NCBI GenBank assembly: GCA_010909165.1
Contig: MU008159.1
Span: 2,294,001-2,358,000, forward strand
Length of the DNA: 64,000 bases
Direction: 5' to 3'
Source of the DNA: Anthoceros angustus
Lineage: Eukaryota; Streptophyta; Anthocerotopsida; Anthocerotales; Anthocerotaceae
Shown: positions 33,076 through 43,920 of the stretch, piece by piece
Position numbering within the stretch: the stretch's first letter is position 1
How the letters are laid out: the number at the start of each line of letters is the position of its first letter
The notes under the pieces: model-generated
Databases searched by the model: none
The model's input: only the letters and a program-made list of their open reading frames with translations
What the model was told of the DNA's origin: nothing
Program-made: the position numbers and the translations under genes

Positions 33076-33173
33076 CGGCTTTTGGTTATGGGCGGCGGCC
33101 TCACCACATGTATAAATTGTAGGGTGACCGTTTCGCCATGTGGGCGTTGGCGATTGGTATCCCTCGGACGGAA

Positions 33174-33272
33174 CCTATGGTGCCCGTTAAAGAGCACTGA
33201 GGTGGGGCGCGGCCGGCGCGCCCATCTGTGCTCTTAACGCACCATGGGCCTCCAGGGCCGGCCGGCGGCGTC
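33174..33272. repeat. Second copy of the 76-bp palindrome, eroded
   Basis: The same arms flank GGGGCGCGGCCGGCGCGCCC, in which the centre has lost CC and gained CG relative to 32,031-32,048. GGGCCGGCCGGCGGCG follows near 33,255. The outer arms are intact apart from one lost base. Confidence 0.85.
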
Positions 33273-33499
33273 CCACCACATGTCTGTGGCCTCTCGGGGT
33301 TTCATCCCAAGGGTTTTGCATATGTGGGACGGCCATCGGTGCACCCCATCCCATCATACAAAGATCAGTAAGACCTGGTTATAGGGATCTTGCCCATAAA
33401 GCCTCGAGTTCAAAACAACCATTCCCCACTCAAGAAAACCATTGTCATAAGTTCCCATGCATGTCCACCAGCCCCGTCGACAGTGGTAACAATTACCTT

Positions 33500-33745
33500 G
33501 ATCGGATTTGTGGACTGTGTTCCTAATTGTGCTCTTCAGACCTGCGCAGAGTGAGCACGTGGAAAACCTGTTCGATTTTGGTATTTTCACTCTTGGGAAG
33601 TTGCTTTTCCATAACTTCAAGAACCATGGATATTTCACATAGAGGATCCCGGAGGTTTCGCATTGCCGCTGACATACTCCATATTTCCAACCTTGTGTAT
33701 GTGTCCGGAAGGTTGAAGACCTCCACGTCGGCATACCGCCATCAT
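33500..33745 (-). pseudogene. DUF7869-like protein, N-terminal block (copy C)
   Basis: The minus strand encodes YVKYPWFLKLWKSNFPRVKI with PKSNRFSTCSLCAGLK, matching positions 1-120 of the window (copy A). As in copy A, a GC-palindrome cluster separates this block from the DGMDQ core. The frame 33,734-33,354 then continues into CHCRRGWWTCMGTYDNG. The short Cys-x2-Cys stretch could bind a metal. Confidence 0.55.
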
Positions 33746-33749
33746 TAGA

Positions 33750-34412
33750 AATGTCTTATCCATCCGTGATATCGCTCCCAGCATAAGAAGACTGTGGTTT
33801 GGGGTTAGGCTGAAACCATCCCACGGGCATTCAAATGATTCGCTCTTGCCTCATATCTCACAGCCCTATGCAATATACTCTTCTAAATGCCTTCAAGCGC
33901 GACCTGAATGGACCCCAAAATGTGTGTGCATACTTTACCCCTTTCACATCCCCTCTCGCTTGAACCAAGGACTCTAGAAATGTCTCTTGCTCGCCTGCCC
34001 ATCCTTAGGAATCGGTACCTCGCTCCCGAAACTTTTCTTTTGTCACGCAAGCACATTTGATTGCAACATGGTTTTCGAATCCGTCACTACCTCTCCTTCA
34101 CTTTTCTTCAATGTGACACCAACGCCTCGCTGAGGTGCAATGCTTTGCTCGCTTGACGGGCCGCCTCACCCAGGCTTGGGATGGAACGACCGACGGTGTG
34201 TGTCCGGAAGTGGCCGCCTTCATCTTCATCCTCGGAGGGTTCGTGCTCGCCTGGGAGGTCTTCTACCGTGACCACCATCAAACAATCCCTGCAACAGTGG
34301 TCCATTCTCACGCAGCTTGAGGGATGAGGACTCGAATTCGGATCCGGGAGGCGGTAGATGGGCTCCTCAATGGCTGCGTATAGATGCAAATTCCAGGGTG
34401 TGAGGCACCCCG
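33750..34412 (-). other. Unassigned, minus-strand acidic frame
   Basis: The frame 34,389-34,108 encodes CRDCLMVVTVEDLPGEHEPS, EDEDEGGHFRTHTVG and ends ALVSH. It lies upstream of the copy C N-terminal block on the same strand and could be its 5' part, but I see no homologous stretch elsewhere to confirm that. Confidence 0.3.
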
Positions 34413-36835
34413 CTGCATGTTTGGTGACGCCAAGTGTCGACGCCTGTAGAGCCTACATGGGCGGTGCGAACACGTACTTAACAAGCTACCCGACGCCTCG
34501 TTGTAGAGCCTACATGGGCGGTGCGAACAGACTTAACAAGCTACTGGCCTCTTCCAAAAGTGGGAAAAGCGGTAACCACAACAAACCTTCATGTGGAGGA
34601 CTCGTGGGTATTGCACCGAATATGTGAACTTGGAGGAGCGTTCAAGATAGCGAGCCTCTTCCTCCGCGGACCATGTCTCCATTTCTTTGGAATTGCGAGG
34701 GGCCCGGTCCTCCACTTGAACCTCCTGCGCCCACGTGCATGGTCGTTGCACAAGTTGCATAATCATGAATGGTATGCGTGGAAAAGACAATGGCGAAACA
34801 AGACCAACCTCATCTCCGCAGCGCAAAGGCCAAATGCAACATCGCACGCACTTATCGAAATGCGCAAGGAAGGAAAGCACAAGACTTTGCAGCACCGTAG
34901 TGGCTAGCGACATCGGCCTCCCTCCCGGCTTTGCTATATGGCGTCGGACGGCCCTCGCATCCCCGAGTGCCACCGCCTAAGAGGTTGATGGGATTGCCTC
35001 AAATAAGTGCGGACAATGAAGTGGTTGACGGCCGTGATTGTAACGGAAAATCCAAGCATAATTGCAGCAGACCTGGCGAAAAGTTGATGGCGGCCGATGC
35101 CTAAAATAGTAAGCTCGTCAAAATTGAGTTTAAGGTAGCGGGTTATTTTAGAGAAACACGGTTATGAAAACCATTTGGGGTTATGGAAGAAAACCCTACT
35201 TTTACACGCCGCTTAACTTCGCCTTAAGGCCTCCTCTTTTGAACTTAAGGGCTACCGTTTGCAAGGCACACCTCATGCATGTTTGGTGACGCCAAGTGTC
35301 GACGCCTGTAGAGCCTACATGGTGCGAACACGACTTAACAAGCTACCGCCTCTTCCAAAAGTGGGAAAAGCGGTAACCACAACAAACCTTCATGTGGAGG
35401 ACTCCGTGGGTATTGCACCGAATATGTGAACTTGGAGGAGCGCTCTCGATTTCTTCCTCCTCGGACCATGTCTCCATTTCTTTGGAATTGCGAGGGGCCC
35501 GGTCCTCCACTTGAACCTCCTGCGCCCACGTGCATGGTCGTTACAAGTTGCATCATGAATGGTATGCGGAAAAGACAATGGCGAAACAAGACCAACCTCA
35601 TCTCCGCAGCGCAAAGGCCAAATGCAACATCGCACGCACTTATCGAAATGCGCAAGGAAGGAAAGCACAAGACTTTGCAGCACCGTAGTGGCTAGCGACA
35701 TCGGCCTCCCTCCCGGCTTTGCTATATGGCGTCGGACGGCCCTCGCATCCCCGAGTGCCACCGCCTAAGAGGTTGATGGGATTGCCTCAAATAAGTGCGG
35801 ACAATGAAGTGGTTGACGGCCGTGATTGTAACGGAAAATCCAAGCATAATTGCAGCAGACCTGGCGAAAAGTTGATGGCGGCCGATGCCTAAAATAGTAA
35901 GCTCGTCAAAATTGAGTTTAAGGTAGCGGGTTATTTTAGAGAAACACGGTTATGAAAACCATTTGGGGTTATGGAAGAAAACCCTACTTTTACACGCCGC
36001 TTAACTTCGCCTTAAGGCCTCCTCTTTGTGAACTTAAGGGCTACCGTTTGCAAGGCACACCGCTGCATGTTTGGTGACGCCAAGTGTCGACGCCTGTAGA
36101 GCCTACATGGTGCGAACACGACTTAACAAGCTACCGCCTCTTCCAAAAGTGGGAAAAGCGGTAACCACAACAAACCTTCATGTGGAGGACTCCGTGGGTA
36201 TTGCACCGAATATGTGAACTTGGAGGAGCGCTCTCGATTTTCTTCCTCCTCGGACCATGTCTCCATTTCTTTGGAATTGCGAGGGGCCCGGTCCTCCACT
36301 TGAACCTCCTGCGCCCACGTGCATGGTCGTTACAAGTTGCATCATGAATGGTATGCGGAAAAGACAATGGCGAAACAAGACCAACCTCATCTCCGCAGCG
36401 CAAAGGCCAAATGCAACATCGCACGCACTTATCGAAATGCGCAAGGAAGGAAAGCACAAGACTTTGCAGCACCGTAGTGGCTAGCGACATCAAGCCTCCC
36501 TCCCGGCTTTGCTATGGCGGGACGGCCCTCGCATCCCCGAGTGCCACCGCCTAAGAGGTTGATGGGATTGCCTCAAATAAGTGCGGACAATGAAGTGGTT
36601 GACGCGGGAGTGATTGTAACGGAAAATCCAAGCATAATTGCAGCCACTGGCGAAAAGTTGATGGCGGCGGCCGAGCCTAAAATAGTAAGCTCGTCAAAAT
36701 TGAGTTTAAGGTAGCGGGTTATTTTAGAGAAACACGGTTATGAAAACCATTTCGGGTTATGGAAGAAAACCCTACTTTTACACGCCGCTTAACTTCGCCT
36801 CGGCCTCTTTGTGAACTTAAGGGCTACCGCTTAAG
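34413..36835. repeat. Three tandem copies of a 770-860 bp segment
   Basis: GCATGTTTGGTGACGCCAAG starts the copies at 34,415, 35,277 and 36,065. Each ends with TTTTACACGCCGCTTAACTT and AACTTAAGGGCTACCG. The first copy is longer because CCTACATGGGCGGTGCGAAC is present twice. Within each copy a minus-strand frame (34,973-34,533, 35,761-35,390, 36,493-36,131) encodes SLATTVLQSLVLSFLAHFDK, a hydrophobic stretch I cannot name. Copies 2 and 3 are about 99% alike outside short GC-rich indels. Confidence 0.9.
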
Positions 36836-37130
36836 GCCAATGACAAACAGTTCACGTCCGGATTTCGAGCGCAACACCTCACCGTGACCGCCGCTTGTCG
36901 CTGCCGAGCGCACCACCACTGGATCCGCATGCCGGGAGTGAGGCGCCACACCGCGCCTCGCCCGCCCTAGACCGCCGCAAGCTCGTTGAGCGCAACTTTG
37001 CCCGTGATGCGCAAGCTCGCAGCTGATGTGCGGCGCCAAGCTCTTGAGAGGCGCGATCTTGAGCAGTGAGTTAGCGGTCACAGGCTGTTTGTGCATCTCT
37101 TTGTGATTACGGAGTGGGGTTGCCTTGAAT
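36836..37130. other. GC-rich spacer
   Basis: GC-rich sequence with many CGCC/GCGC words and no clear gene. The 174-residue minus frame crossing it (37,348-36,824) runs antisense to the duplicated segment that follows and has no family features. Confidence 0.4.
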
Positions 37131-38230
37131 TGCAGAGATTGAAGATGGCAAGCGGAGGAGCAAGAAGGACCATTTTGAGGAATATGACCGCCCGCCATGC
37201 GCGGCCAAGAAGGCCAGAGGAGGCTCAAAGGCGAGCAAACCGCGCCCACGCGGACATCATGGAGGCACCTCCATCCAGTCGCCGGTTGGAGACATCTTGC
37301 CATCCGCCATGCTCCAACAATGGAGGGGGGCATTCTTGGGGCAAGCAAAATCGCAGCGCATCATCTGCCAAAATCAGTTCCACAAAGGTTGCTGGAGAGC
37401 AAGGGACGAAGAAGGTTGGTAAGAGCGAAACAACCTATTCCACCCGATTCATACCCATACTATGAGGAGATCCCCATATCAGCGTGTATCCGGGCAGCTC
37501 GACAATGTTGTGGTTGTGGAGAAGGATGGATGCTTGTGCAGATCCATGACCTCATCGACCGCAATGCGCCATGGACCCCTTTGTTGAAGTTGTGGATCAT
37601 GGGATATAGGGGGCTCGCCAAATCGAGAGCAAGAGTGGGGTTGTTTGGGCTACTTTGGACTTCAATGAAGGGGAGAGTTCACTTTTTGTGCACCACAAAG
37701 GCATACCAAGATGAGGAAGTTTCCAGTGATCCGCGTTTATACAAGTCTCTTGTTCTTAGCCTCGAAAGGGTTTCACTGGAAGAAGTGTGCACCTCGTGGC
37801 CTTGTTGAAGATTTCCGCGATTCCATGCGACAGAGAGTATTGCCAATCGCATTCCTTCGCAGCTTCTTCACATGTGAGAGTCACGACATTGTGGATATGT
37901 TTTTCCTACCATCTTCCGTGCACCACTAGTTGCGAGGGCACTCATACGAGCTATCGCGAAAAGATTACACAAACTATGAGGGCCCACAAGAGGGAAATGT
38001 CTATGCGTCGAGCCCAAGCCTCCAAGAACGGTGATGTGGTGGAAGAAGATCATGAGGAGAGTGAGCTTGGCCCATCGACGAGGAAGATGGGCTTTACCAG
38101 TTAGTCAAGCGCATTCGACGGAAGGATCCGGGGCACAGTGAATCGGACAGATGCCGAGGACCTTCCCAATCTTCAAACTCCGACTCCTTCCGTTATGGTT
38201 CCCACCATGCAATATGACCCGGATGCGGCA

Positions 38231-38340
38231 GGCGCCGGCCGGCCGCCTAGTCATCTTCAGTTCCCAAGAGCCAACGCATCCGATCGGGTTTATAAGATTC
38301 AAGGAAGGTGCAGTGGTTTGGGCGCCGGCCGGCCGGCGCC
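38231..38340. repeat. GGCGCCGGCCGGC palindromes, pair 1
   Basis: GGCGCCGGCCGGCCGCC lies at 38,231-38,247 and a perfect 20-bp palindrome, GGCGCCGGCCGGCCGGCGCC, at 38,321-38,340. They interrupt otherwise ordinary sequence at the end of the first 1.2-kb copy. Confidence 0.9.
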
Positions 38341-39431
38341 ACCAATCCTCCCACCACAGGCAAAAGAGAGCAAGATGGCACCGGTCGCAGTTCGGTCCCC
38401 GGAGAAAAGGACATGGCGGATGCGGGGATGTGGGTATGGAGGCCGAGGAAGCTCAAAGGCAAAAGACCCCACGGACATCATGGAGGCACCTCCATCCAGT
38501 CGCCGGTTGGAGACATCTTGCCATCCGGCCATGCTCCAACGGCGGCATTCTTGGGGCAAGCAAAATCGGCAGCGATCATCCGCCAAAATCAGTTCCACAA
38601 AGGTTCTGGAGAGCAAGGGACGAAGAAGGTTGGTAAGAGCGAAACAACCTATTCCACCCGATTCCGCCACCTATTTATGAGGAGATCCCCATATCAGCGT
38701 ATCCGGGGCACGACAATGTTGTGGTTGTGGAGAAGGACGGATGCTTGTGCAGGATCCACACCCTCATCGACCGCAATGCGCCATGGACCCCTTTGTTGAA
38801 GTTGTGGATCATGGGATATAGGGGGCTCGCCAAATCGAGAGCAAGAGCGGGTTGTTTGGGCTACTTTGGACTTCAATGAAGGCGAGCGAGTTCACTTTTT
38901 GTGCACCACAAAGGCATACCAAGATGAGGAAGTTTCGGGATCCGCTTATACAAGTCTCTTGTTCTTAGCTCGAAAGGGTTTCACTGGAAGAAGTGTGCAC
39001 CTCGTGGCCTTGTTGAAGATTTCCGCGATTCCATGCGACAGAGAGAAGTATTGCCAATCGCATTCCTTCGCAGCTTCTTCACATGTGAGAGTCACGACAT
39101 TGTGGATATGTTTTTCCTACCATCTTCCGTGCACCACTAGTTGCGAGGGCACTCATACGAGCTATCTGCGAAAAGATTACACAAACTATGAGGGCCCACA
39201 AGAGGGAAATGTCTCGAGCCCAAGCCTCCACAGAGAACCGGTGATGTGGTGGAAGAAGATCATGAGGAGAGTGAGCTTGGCCCATCGACGAGGAAGATGG
39301 GCTTTACCGGTTAGTCAAGCGCAACAAGGATCCGGGGCATGTGAATCAGAGATGCCGAGGACCTTCCCAATCTTCAAACTCCGACTCCTTCCGTTATGGT
39401 TCCCACCATGCAATATGACCCGGATGCGGCA

Positions 39432-39671
39432 GGCGCCGGCCGGCGCCTAGTCATCTTCGTTCCCAAGAGCTGCCAACGCCAGATCCGGACTGGTTTATAA
39501 GATTCAAGGAAGGTGCAGGTGGTTTGGGCGCCGGCCGGCGCCCACCTCAATCCTCCCACCACACAGGGCAAAAGAGAGCAAGATGGCACCGTGCAGTTCG
39601 TCCCCGGAGAAAAGGACATGGCGGATGCGGGGATGTGGGTATGGAGGCCGAGGAGGCGCCGGCCGGCCGCC
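39432..39671. repeat. GGCGCCGGCCGGC palindromes, three in 240 bp
   Basis: GGCGCCGGCCGGCGCC occurs at 39,432-39,447 and 39,527-39,542, the places matching those in the first copy. GGCGCCGGCCGGCCGCC follows at 39,655-39,671. The centres differ between copies by gain or loss of CCGG. Confidence 0.9.
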
Positions 39672-39679
39672 TCAACCTT

Positions 39680-40920
39680 CATGCCCAACGATCAGAGTGT
39701 ACCGAGTGGTGCGCAAGGGCAAGGGAAGTGCAGCGCACACAGGACGGAGAATTGGGAAGGAAAACCAAAAGGCAAAGAAGGGTGGAAGAGAAGATGCCAT
39801 GGGAGGGACATAACCACGCTCATATTCAAACCGACGAGGAAAGGTTGGAAGAGGCTATGAGGGATGCAGATCCATTGACTCGCTTAAGGGATTCTATACC
39901 AAGAAGGTGGTGCAGAAACGTGTTAGTGAAGTTGGAGAACTTGAGACCGGCAGATATTACTCACGCAGATCCGGAGGGTTGATGAGGCTTGGGCAAACTA
40001 TCTTGCCCGTGTTATAGCGAAGGCGGATAGAGGAGGGAGTTCCTTTTGTGTATGATTGATCCGAGCGAGTGCCGATCCGAGTCGGATCGGAAGCAATGGC
40101 GTGCAAAGAAGTATGTCATGGGAGTTCTTGGTGGTAACCACACCACGCAGCTATGAAGCACTTATCGATATCTCACCCGGAAAGAAGCGGTTCCAATATG
40201 TTGAAGCACATGTGTATTGTGGGCTTACTGCATGAGATGCGGTGCTTGCAAAGATCACAATATGATGTCCGATCAAGAAAGAAGATGAACTTTATAGAGC
40301 AAGTCGTATTTAAGGGACGAGTTGATCATCGCAAAGAGGGAAGAAGTGCAAATGACCATGTCCGGAAATACAACTGCAAAGTCCTAGGTTTGATTGAAGA
40401 CGATGAAGGGCGGGAGGACGACGTGTACAAGCGTAACAAAGTGGACAATCGGACCCACATTCTGTGTATTACAAGGTGATGGGAAGGTGTGGGAGAATGT
40501 GGACAAGATTTTTCCAAATGGGAAGCGAGAGCTTCAATAAGAAACACGCCTCGGGACAAGCAAGAAAGGGAAAGGCAAGCGCATGGCGGATGACCAAGTG
40601 TTGATAGTGTGTACGTCAAGCCTAGAGACATGTTGGCCAAGCCACGAAATCTTTTCGTGGAATACCGCTTGGAGAGTGTGGCCAAGAATACCGATAAGCG
40701 CCACCGAGAAGGTGTTGTAGATAGATCCAAGGGGATGGAGGAAGAGATCACACTGGAAAAATTTCATATCATACAAGTAGCAATGGTGAAGCATCTCTCA
40801 CCGTCATTTGAAGAGGTGCGCGAGGAGTATCCTTTACATTCTACGGACAATATGCTAGCACGATTCCAAAATTTCCTGAAAGGTATGTCCGTGATCGTTT
40901 TTTTTTCGTCATATTGAACA
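39680..40920 (+). other. Coding-like sequence, unrecognised
   Basis: Plus-strand frames 39,524-39,982, 40,153-40,479 and 40,609-40,917 follow one another and have coding character: RRVEEKMPWEGHNHAHIQTD and LVKLENLRPADITHA; MCIVGLLHEMRCLQRSQYDV; MYVKPRDMLAKPRNLFVEYR and LARFQNFLKGM. They could be one gene broken by indels. No known domain is evident. The region is bracketed by GC-palindromes on both sides. Confidence 0.35.
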
Positions 40921-40936
40921 GGACCGGGATCGATGC

Positions 40937-41068
40937 GGCGCCGGCCGGCCGCCGCGCCCCGTCCTCGCATATGTTTCATGATGTTGCCGCCGCCCACTCA
41001 CCAGATATGTAGGCGCCGGCCGGCGCCTTCAATCCAACGCGAAAATGAGGCGCCGGCCGGCCGGCGCC
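40937..41068. repeat. GGCGCCGGCCGGC palindromes, three in 130 bp
   Basis: GGCGCCGGCCGGCCGCC at 40,937, GGCGCCGGCCGGCGCC at 41,012-41,027 and GGCGCCGGCCGGCCGGCGCC at 41,049-41,068. This is the densest group in the window. Confidence 0.9.
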
Positions 41069-41094
41069 CTCCCCGTAATGACTAACGTGGCTCG

Positions 41095-42240
41095 CAGCAA
41101 TTGAAAGACATCGGTGTCGATAAAACCCACCGACTTCCAGATTTTATTTTCGAGATAAACAATTGGAAAGGGCTTGAAGACGAGCACAGATTAGCGGACA
41201 AGGACCGGAGGAAGGTCTTGAGGTTTTCACAGGCCCATCAACAGAGCCGGTACAATACCAAATCGAAAGTCGTGATGTACAAGATATGCGTGGTTTTCTC
41301 GTAAGGCAAGACACACTTCTCGTCATGGATGTGCCCCGAGGTTTTAACATTGGACCTATGGACAAGAGGGTGGATAAGCAATGATGGATTCTGCCTTCCA
41401 AAGCTTTTGAGAAGACCACTAGCGATGAACCGAGGATGATTGTGATGCATGGAGTGGAGGAGGCACATCTTAGAGAATCAATGCGAAAGTGGAGCGAAAG
41501 GGGCTTGGTGTCGTCAGTATGGACAAGACAAACATGAACAATGACAGGTGGATTTGAGACTGTGGAATACATAACTATCGGATGGGGTCCAAGGATGGGA
41601 GCACAAAGGACAGAATTGCAATGCTACCAAATGCTATGCATGGAACATTCAACAATGGAAGGTCTGTCATTGCTCACGACACAGTTGTCAAAAAACAGTT
41701 TACATGTCACATGACAAGTTGGTGGTCTGCCCTTACCAGAGACCACTAGGGTTGATGACGAGACTTATTACAACCTTCTCCAAAGAGGGAGATTGGGTTC
41801 GGATGCATGCTCGGGAGCGGCACAAGACAAGGGCGTTACTTGCAGGAAGGAGTTGTATCGCCATCGAGGTGACTTGAGATGTGCAGTTATATTTCACAAA
41901 GAATTCATGGATTTGAGGTGCTCCAGATGCGCTTGAGGAGTTGAATTTTGAAGCCCACCGGAGAGGACTTGCAGTTGGGCAAAGGAGGTTTGCATCACGA
42001 GAAGGACTCCTTGAAAGCACAAGTGGTTTCTTTGAGTGCCGTCGGAATAAGAGCAGATCGGCGATTTGTTGGAGGCTGGCCAACAAACACTCGAGAATGT
42101 TTGGCGATCGGGGATGGTAATGATGAAGACATGATGGGAACGAGGACTCGAGGGCTTTGGTTGAAGTCGACACTTTCGATGAGGAAGAACTTGAGCGGAT
42201 ACGGAACTTGGTCAAGTTTATGATTCGTGTCGCAAGCACC
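41095..42240 (+). other. Coding-like sequence, unrecognised
   Basis: Shifting plus-strand frames give KDIGVDKTHRLPDFIFEINN (41,104), RGFLVRQDTLLVMDVPRGFN (about 41,290-41,350), RMIVMHGVEEAHLRESMRKW (about 41,430-41,490), DDETYYNLLQRGRLGSDACS (about 41,755-41,815), RHRGDLRCAVIFHKEFMD and VEVDTFDEEELERIRNLVKF (about 42,160-42,220). The segment reads as a decayed protein gene of at least 370 residues. I cannot place it in a family. Confidence 0.35.
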
Positions 42241-43121
42241 GGTTGAGTCACAAGTTAGCCCGACGTAGACGCTTTGTAGTTGTGAACTATTGTCCGTAGT
42301 GGTCAATTTTTGGCGGAACCTAAAACAGGATGGTCTCCAACCGGCTTGCATGACGCACCCATACCTAGTTTTGTTGTGTTATTACTAGGCCTTTTGTCAA
42401 TGTGGAAATGGATCATCGCACAAAACAAACTACTTTTGAGGACTAACGGCGCCGCCACCGCCTTGACCCTTCCTTCGGTTTTGTTGTTTCACAACCGCGA
42501 TTCACAGAGGAATCATTGTCCATGGTATGGGACACCCAACTAAAAACACGGTTTTGGGAACCATGTGTTATCCGTGAAGGAGGTTTCGTTCAACGGAAGG
42601 GGGTTGGATATTCACCCCTTCATCAATACCATGTTGTTGCCCGATTTTGCAAATGGAATCGAATGTCATGCGCAGAAAGAGATCCTTCAATGGCTTGCAC
42701 GAATCAGCTGTGCAAAATTCTGAGCATTAAGAAGGCGGTTGCAACATGCTCCACACACCATCATTCACCGCATGTCAACAACCTCCTCCTTTCCAAGCTT
42801 GGGCAATAATGTCGCCCAACAAAGACTGCCTCTAAACGCGTTGGTGTTGTAATCACAAGCACTGGAAGAGAACTCAAGCTTGAAGTCTTCCATGCGTCTT
42901 CCACATCTCTCCATCGGTGTTGAAAATGCCATTCCCCAACCGCTCTTCGAACGGAAGGATTCCTTGCCCCGCATGAACTTGGTGCGTTCACATTTTGAAG
43001 CGAGACAAACACATGTGTGTCACAAGCATCCAAGATGCTCGAATCGTGCATCCCATTCGGTAGTACACACCGTTAGGATTCGATCCATTACCTTAGGCGC
43101 CTCGGTTGCCTCTTAGAATGT
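42241..43121. other. Unassigned sequence before the tandem array
   Basis: Short frames on both strands (42,310-42,543 +, 43,051-42,761 -) without recognisable motifs. The array begins at GCCAATTTTACCCC (43,122), joined to AGAATGT instead of the usual GATGAGTCG. Confidence 0.4.
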
Positions 43122-43920
43122 GCCAATTTTACCCCTAGTCTACCTAACATGCATATATAGCCCTACATGCAATATCTAGAAAACGGAATTCCCATGGTTC
43201 AAGGAAGTTGCCTTCCTCGGCCCTCGAAATAGGTTTCTATCTACATGCTACTTTTCCCAAGGACCAAGGAACATCCTTCCGAAACCCGAAGACCAAGGAC
43301 TAGGTTTCTATCTACATACCATTTTCCCAAGGACCAAGGAACATCCTTCCAACCTCAAGACCAAGGACTCGAAATAGGCTTCTATCTACTTGCTACTTTC
43401 CCAAGGACCAAGGAACATCATTCAAAACCCCAAGACCAAGGACTTGAGTCTGCTTCTTCCCAAACCCCAAAGACCAAGGACTTGAGTCCTACCTATTTGA
43501 ATAGATAGGACTACCGGACTCGTAGCGGACTTGAGCGCCACCGCTTCTCGGTGTGACCACACCTGGCAACTCCTCCCATCACCACTTCCTAGGACTCCCC
43601 TCTTGTGCGTGGGAAACTAGGCGAGGTAAGAGGAGCTCTCGCTCACCGACATTCGGTGCAAGGAGTCCGTGAGGTCCTCGGGTTAAACAACATGTTCAAG
43701 CCGACTTGTTGGATGAGAAGCTTGTTTCTTTGAATATGCAGTGGGTCATTGTGCTTCTCCTTCCAAGTCGAGCTCTCAAAGCTCGAGCCCGGAGGTGTGC
43801 GGATTGGATATGGGAGTCGTGACACCGTAACCATCGACGTTATGTGAGTAGGGAAAGCTTACGAGGCCGTTGGAGCTCAGAAAATCTGTAGATAGACTAT
43901 TCTATTCCTCGCCCATCTTA

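Larger units (their letters stand above)
31143..33511 (-). repeat. Tandem duplication, 1,188-bp unit, two copies
   Basis: GGAGTGTACGCACTAATCAA starts both copies (31,143 and 32,331). Each carries, on the minus strand, the VGHTHD and DGMDQ core of the DUF7869-like gene, then a GC-palindrome cluster, then GGTTTTGCATATGTGGGA and ATTACCTTGATCGGATTTGT. The first 600 bp are almost identical. The GC-palindrome part differs by many short deletions. Confidence 0.9.
37200..39680 (+). repeat. Tandem duplication, about 1.2-kb unit, coding-like
   Basis: GGACATCATGGAGGCACCTC occurs at 37,252 and 38,472 and starts two copies that both contain YEEIPIS.., VVVEKDGCLCRIH, LIDRNAPWTPLLKLWIMGYR, GLAKSRAR and FLCTTKAYQDEE in shifting frames, then RKDYTNYEGPQEGN. 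Each ends in GC-palindromes. The consistency of EKDGCLCRIHxLIDRNAPWT between copies suggests a real but broken protein-coding gene. I do not recognise it; a BAH-like or other chromatin domain came to mind, without support. Confidence 0.5.

Noticed and set aside
36824-37348. 174-residue minus ORF
   Set aside because: It is antisense to the duplicated coding-like segment, has no domain and is not preserved in the second copy.
37200-39400. BAH-domain protein
   Set aside because: A loose resemblance only (VHFLCTTKAYQDEE); no continuous frame and no diagnostic motif.
43240-43490. CRISPR-like array (regular CCAAGGACCAAGGAAC repeats)
   Set aside because: Repeats and intervening sequence are both conserved between copies and between units; there are no unique spacers or cas genes, and the context is eukaryotic.
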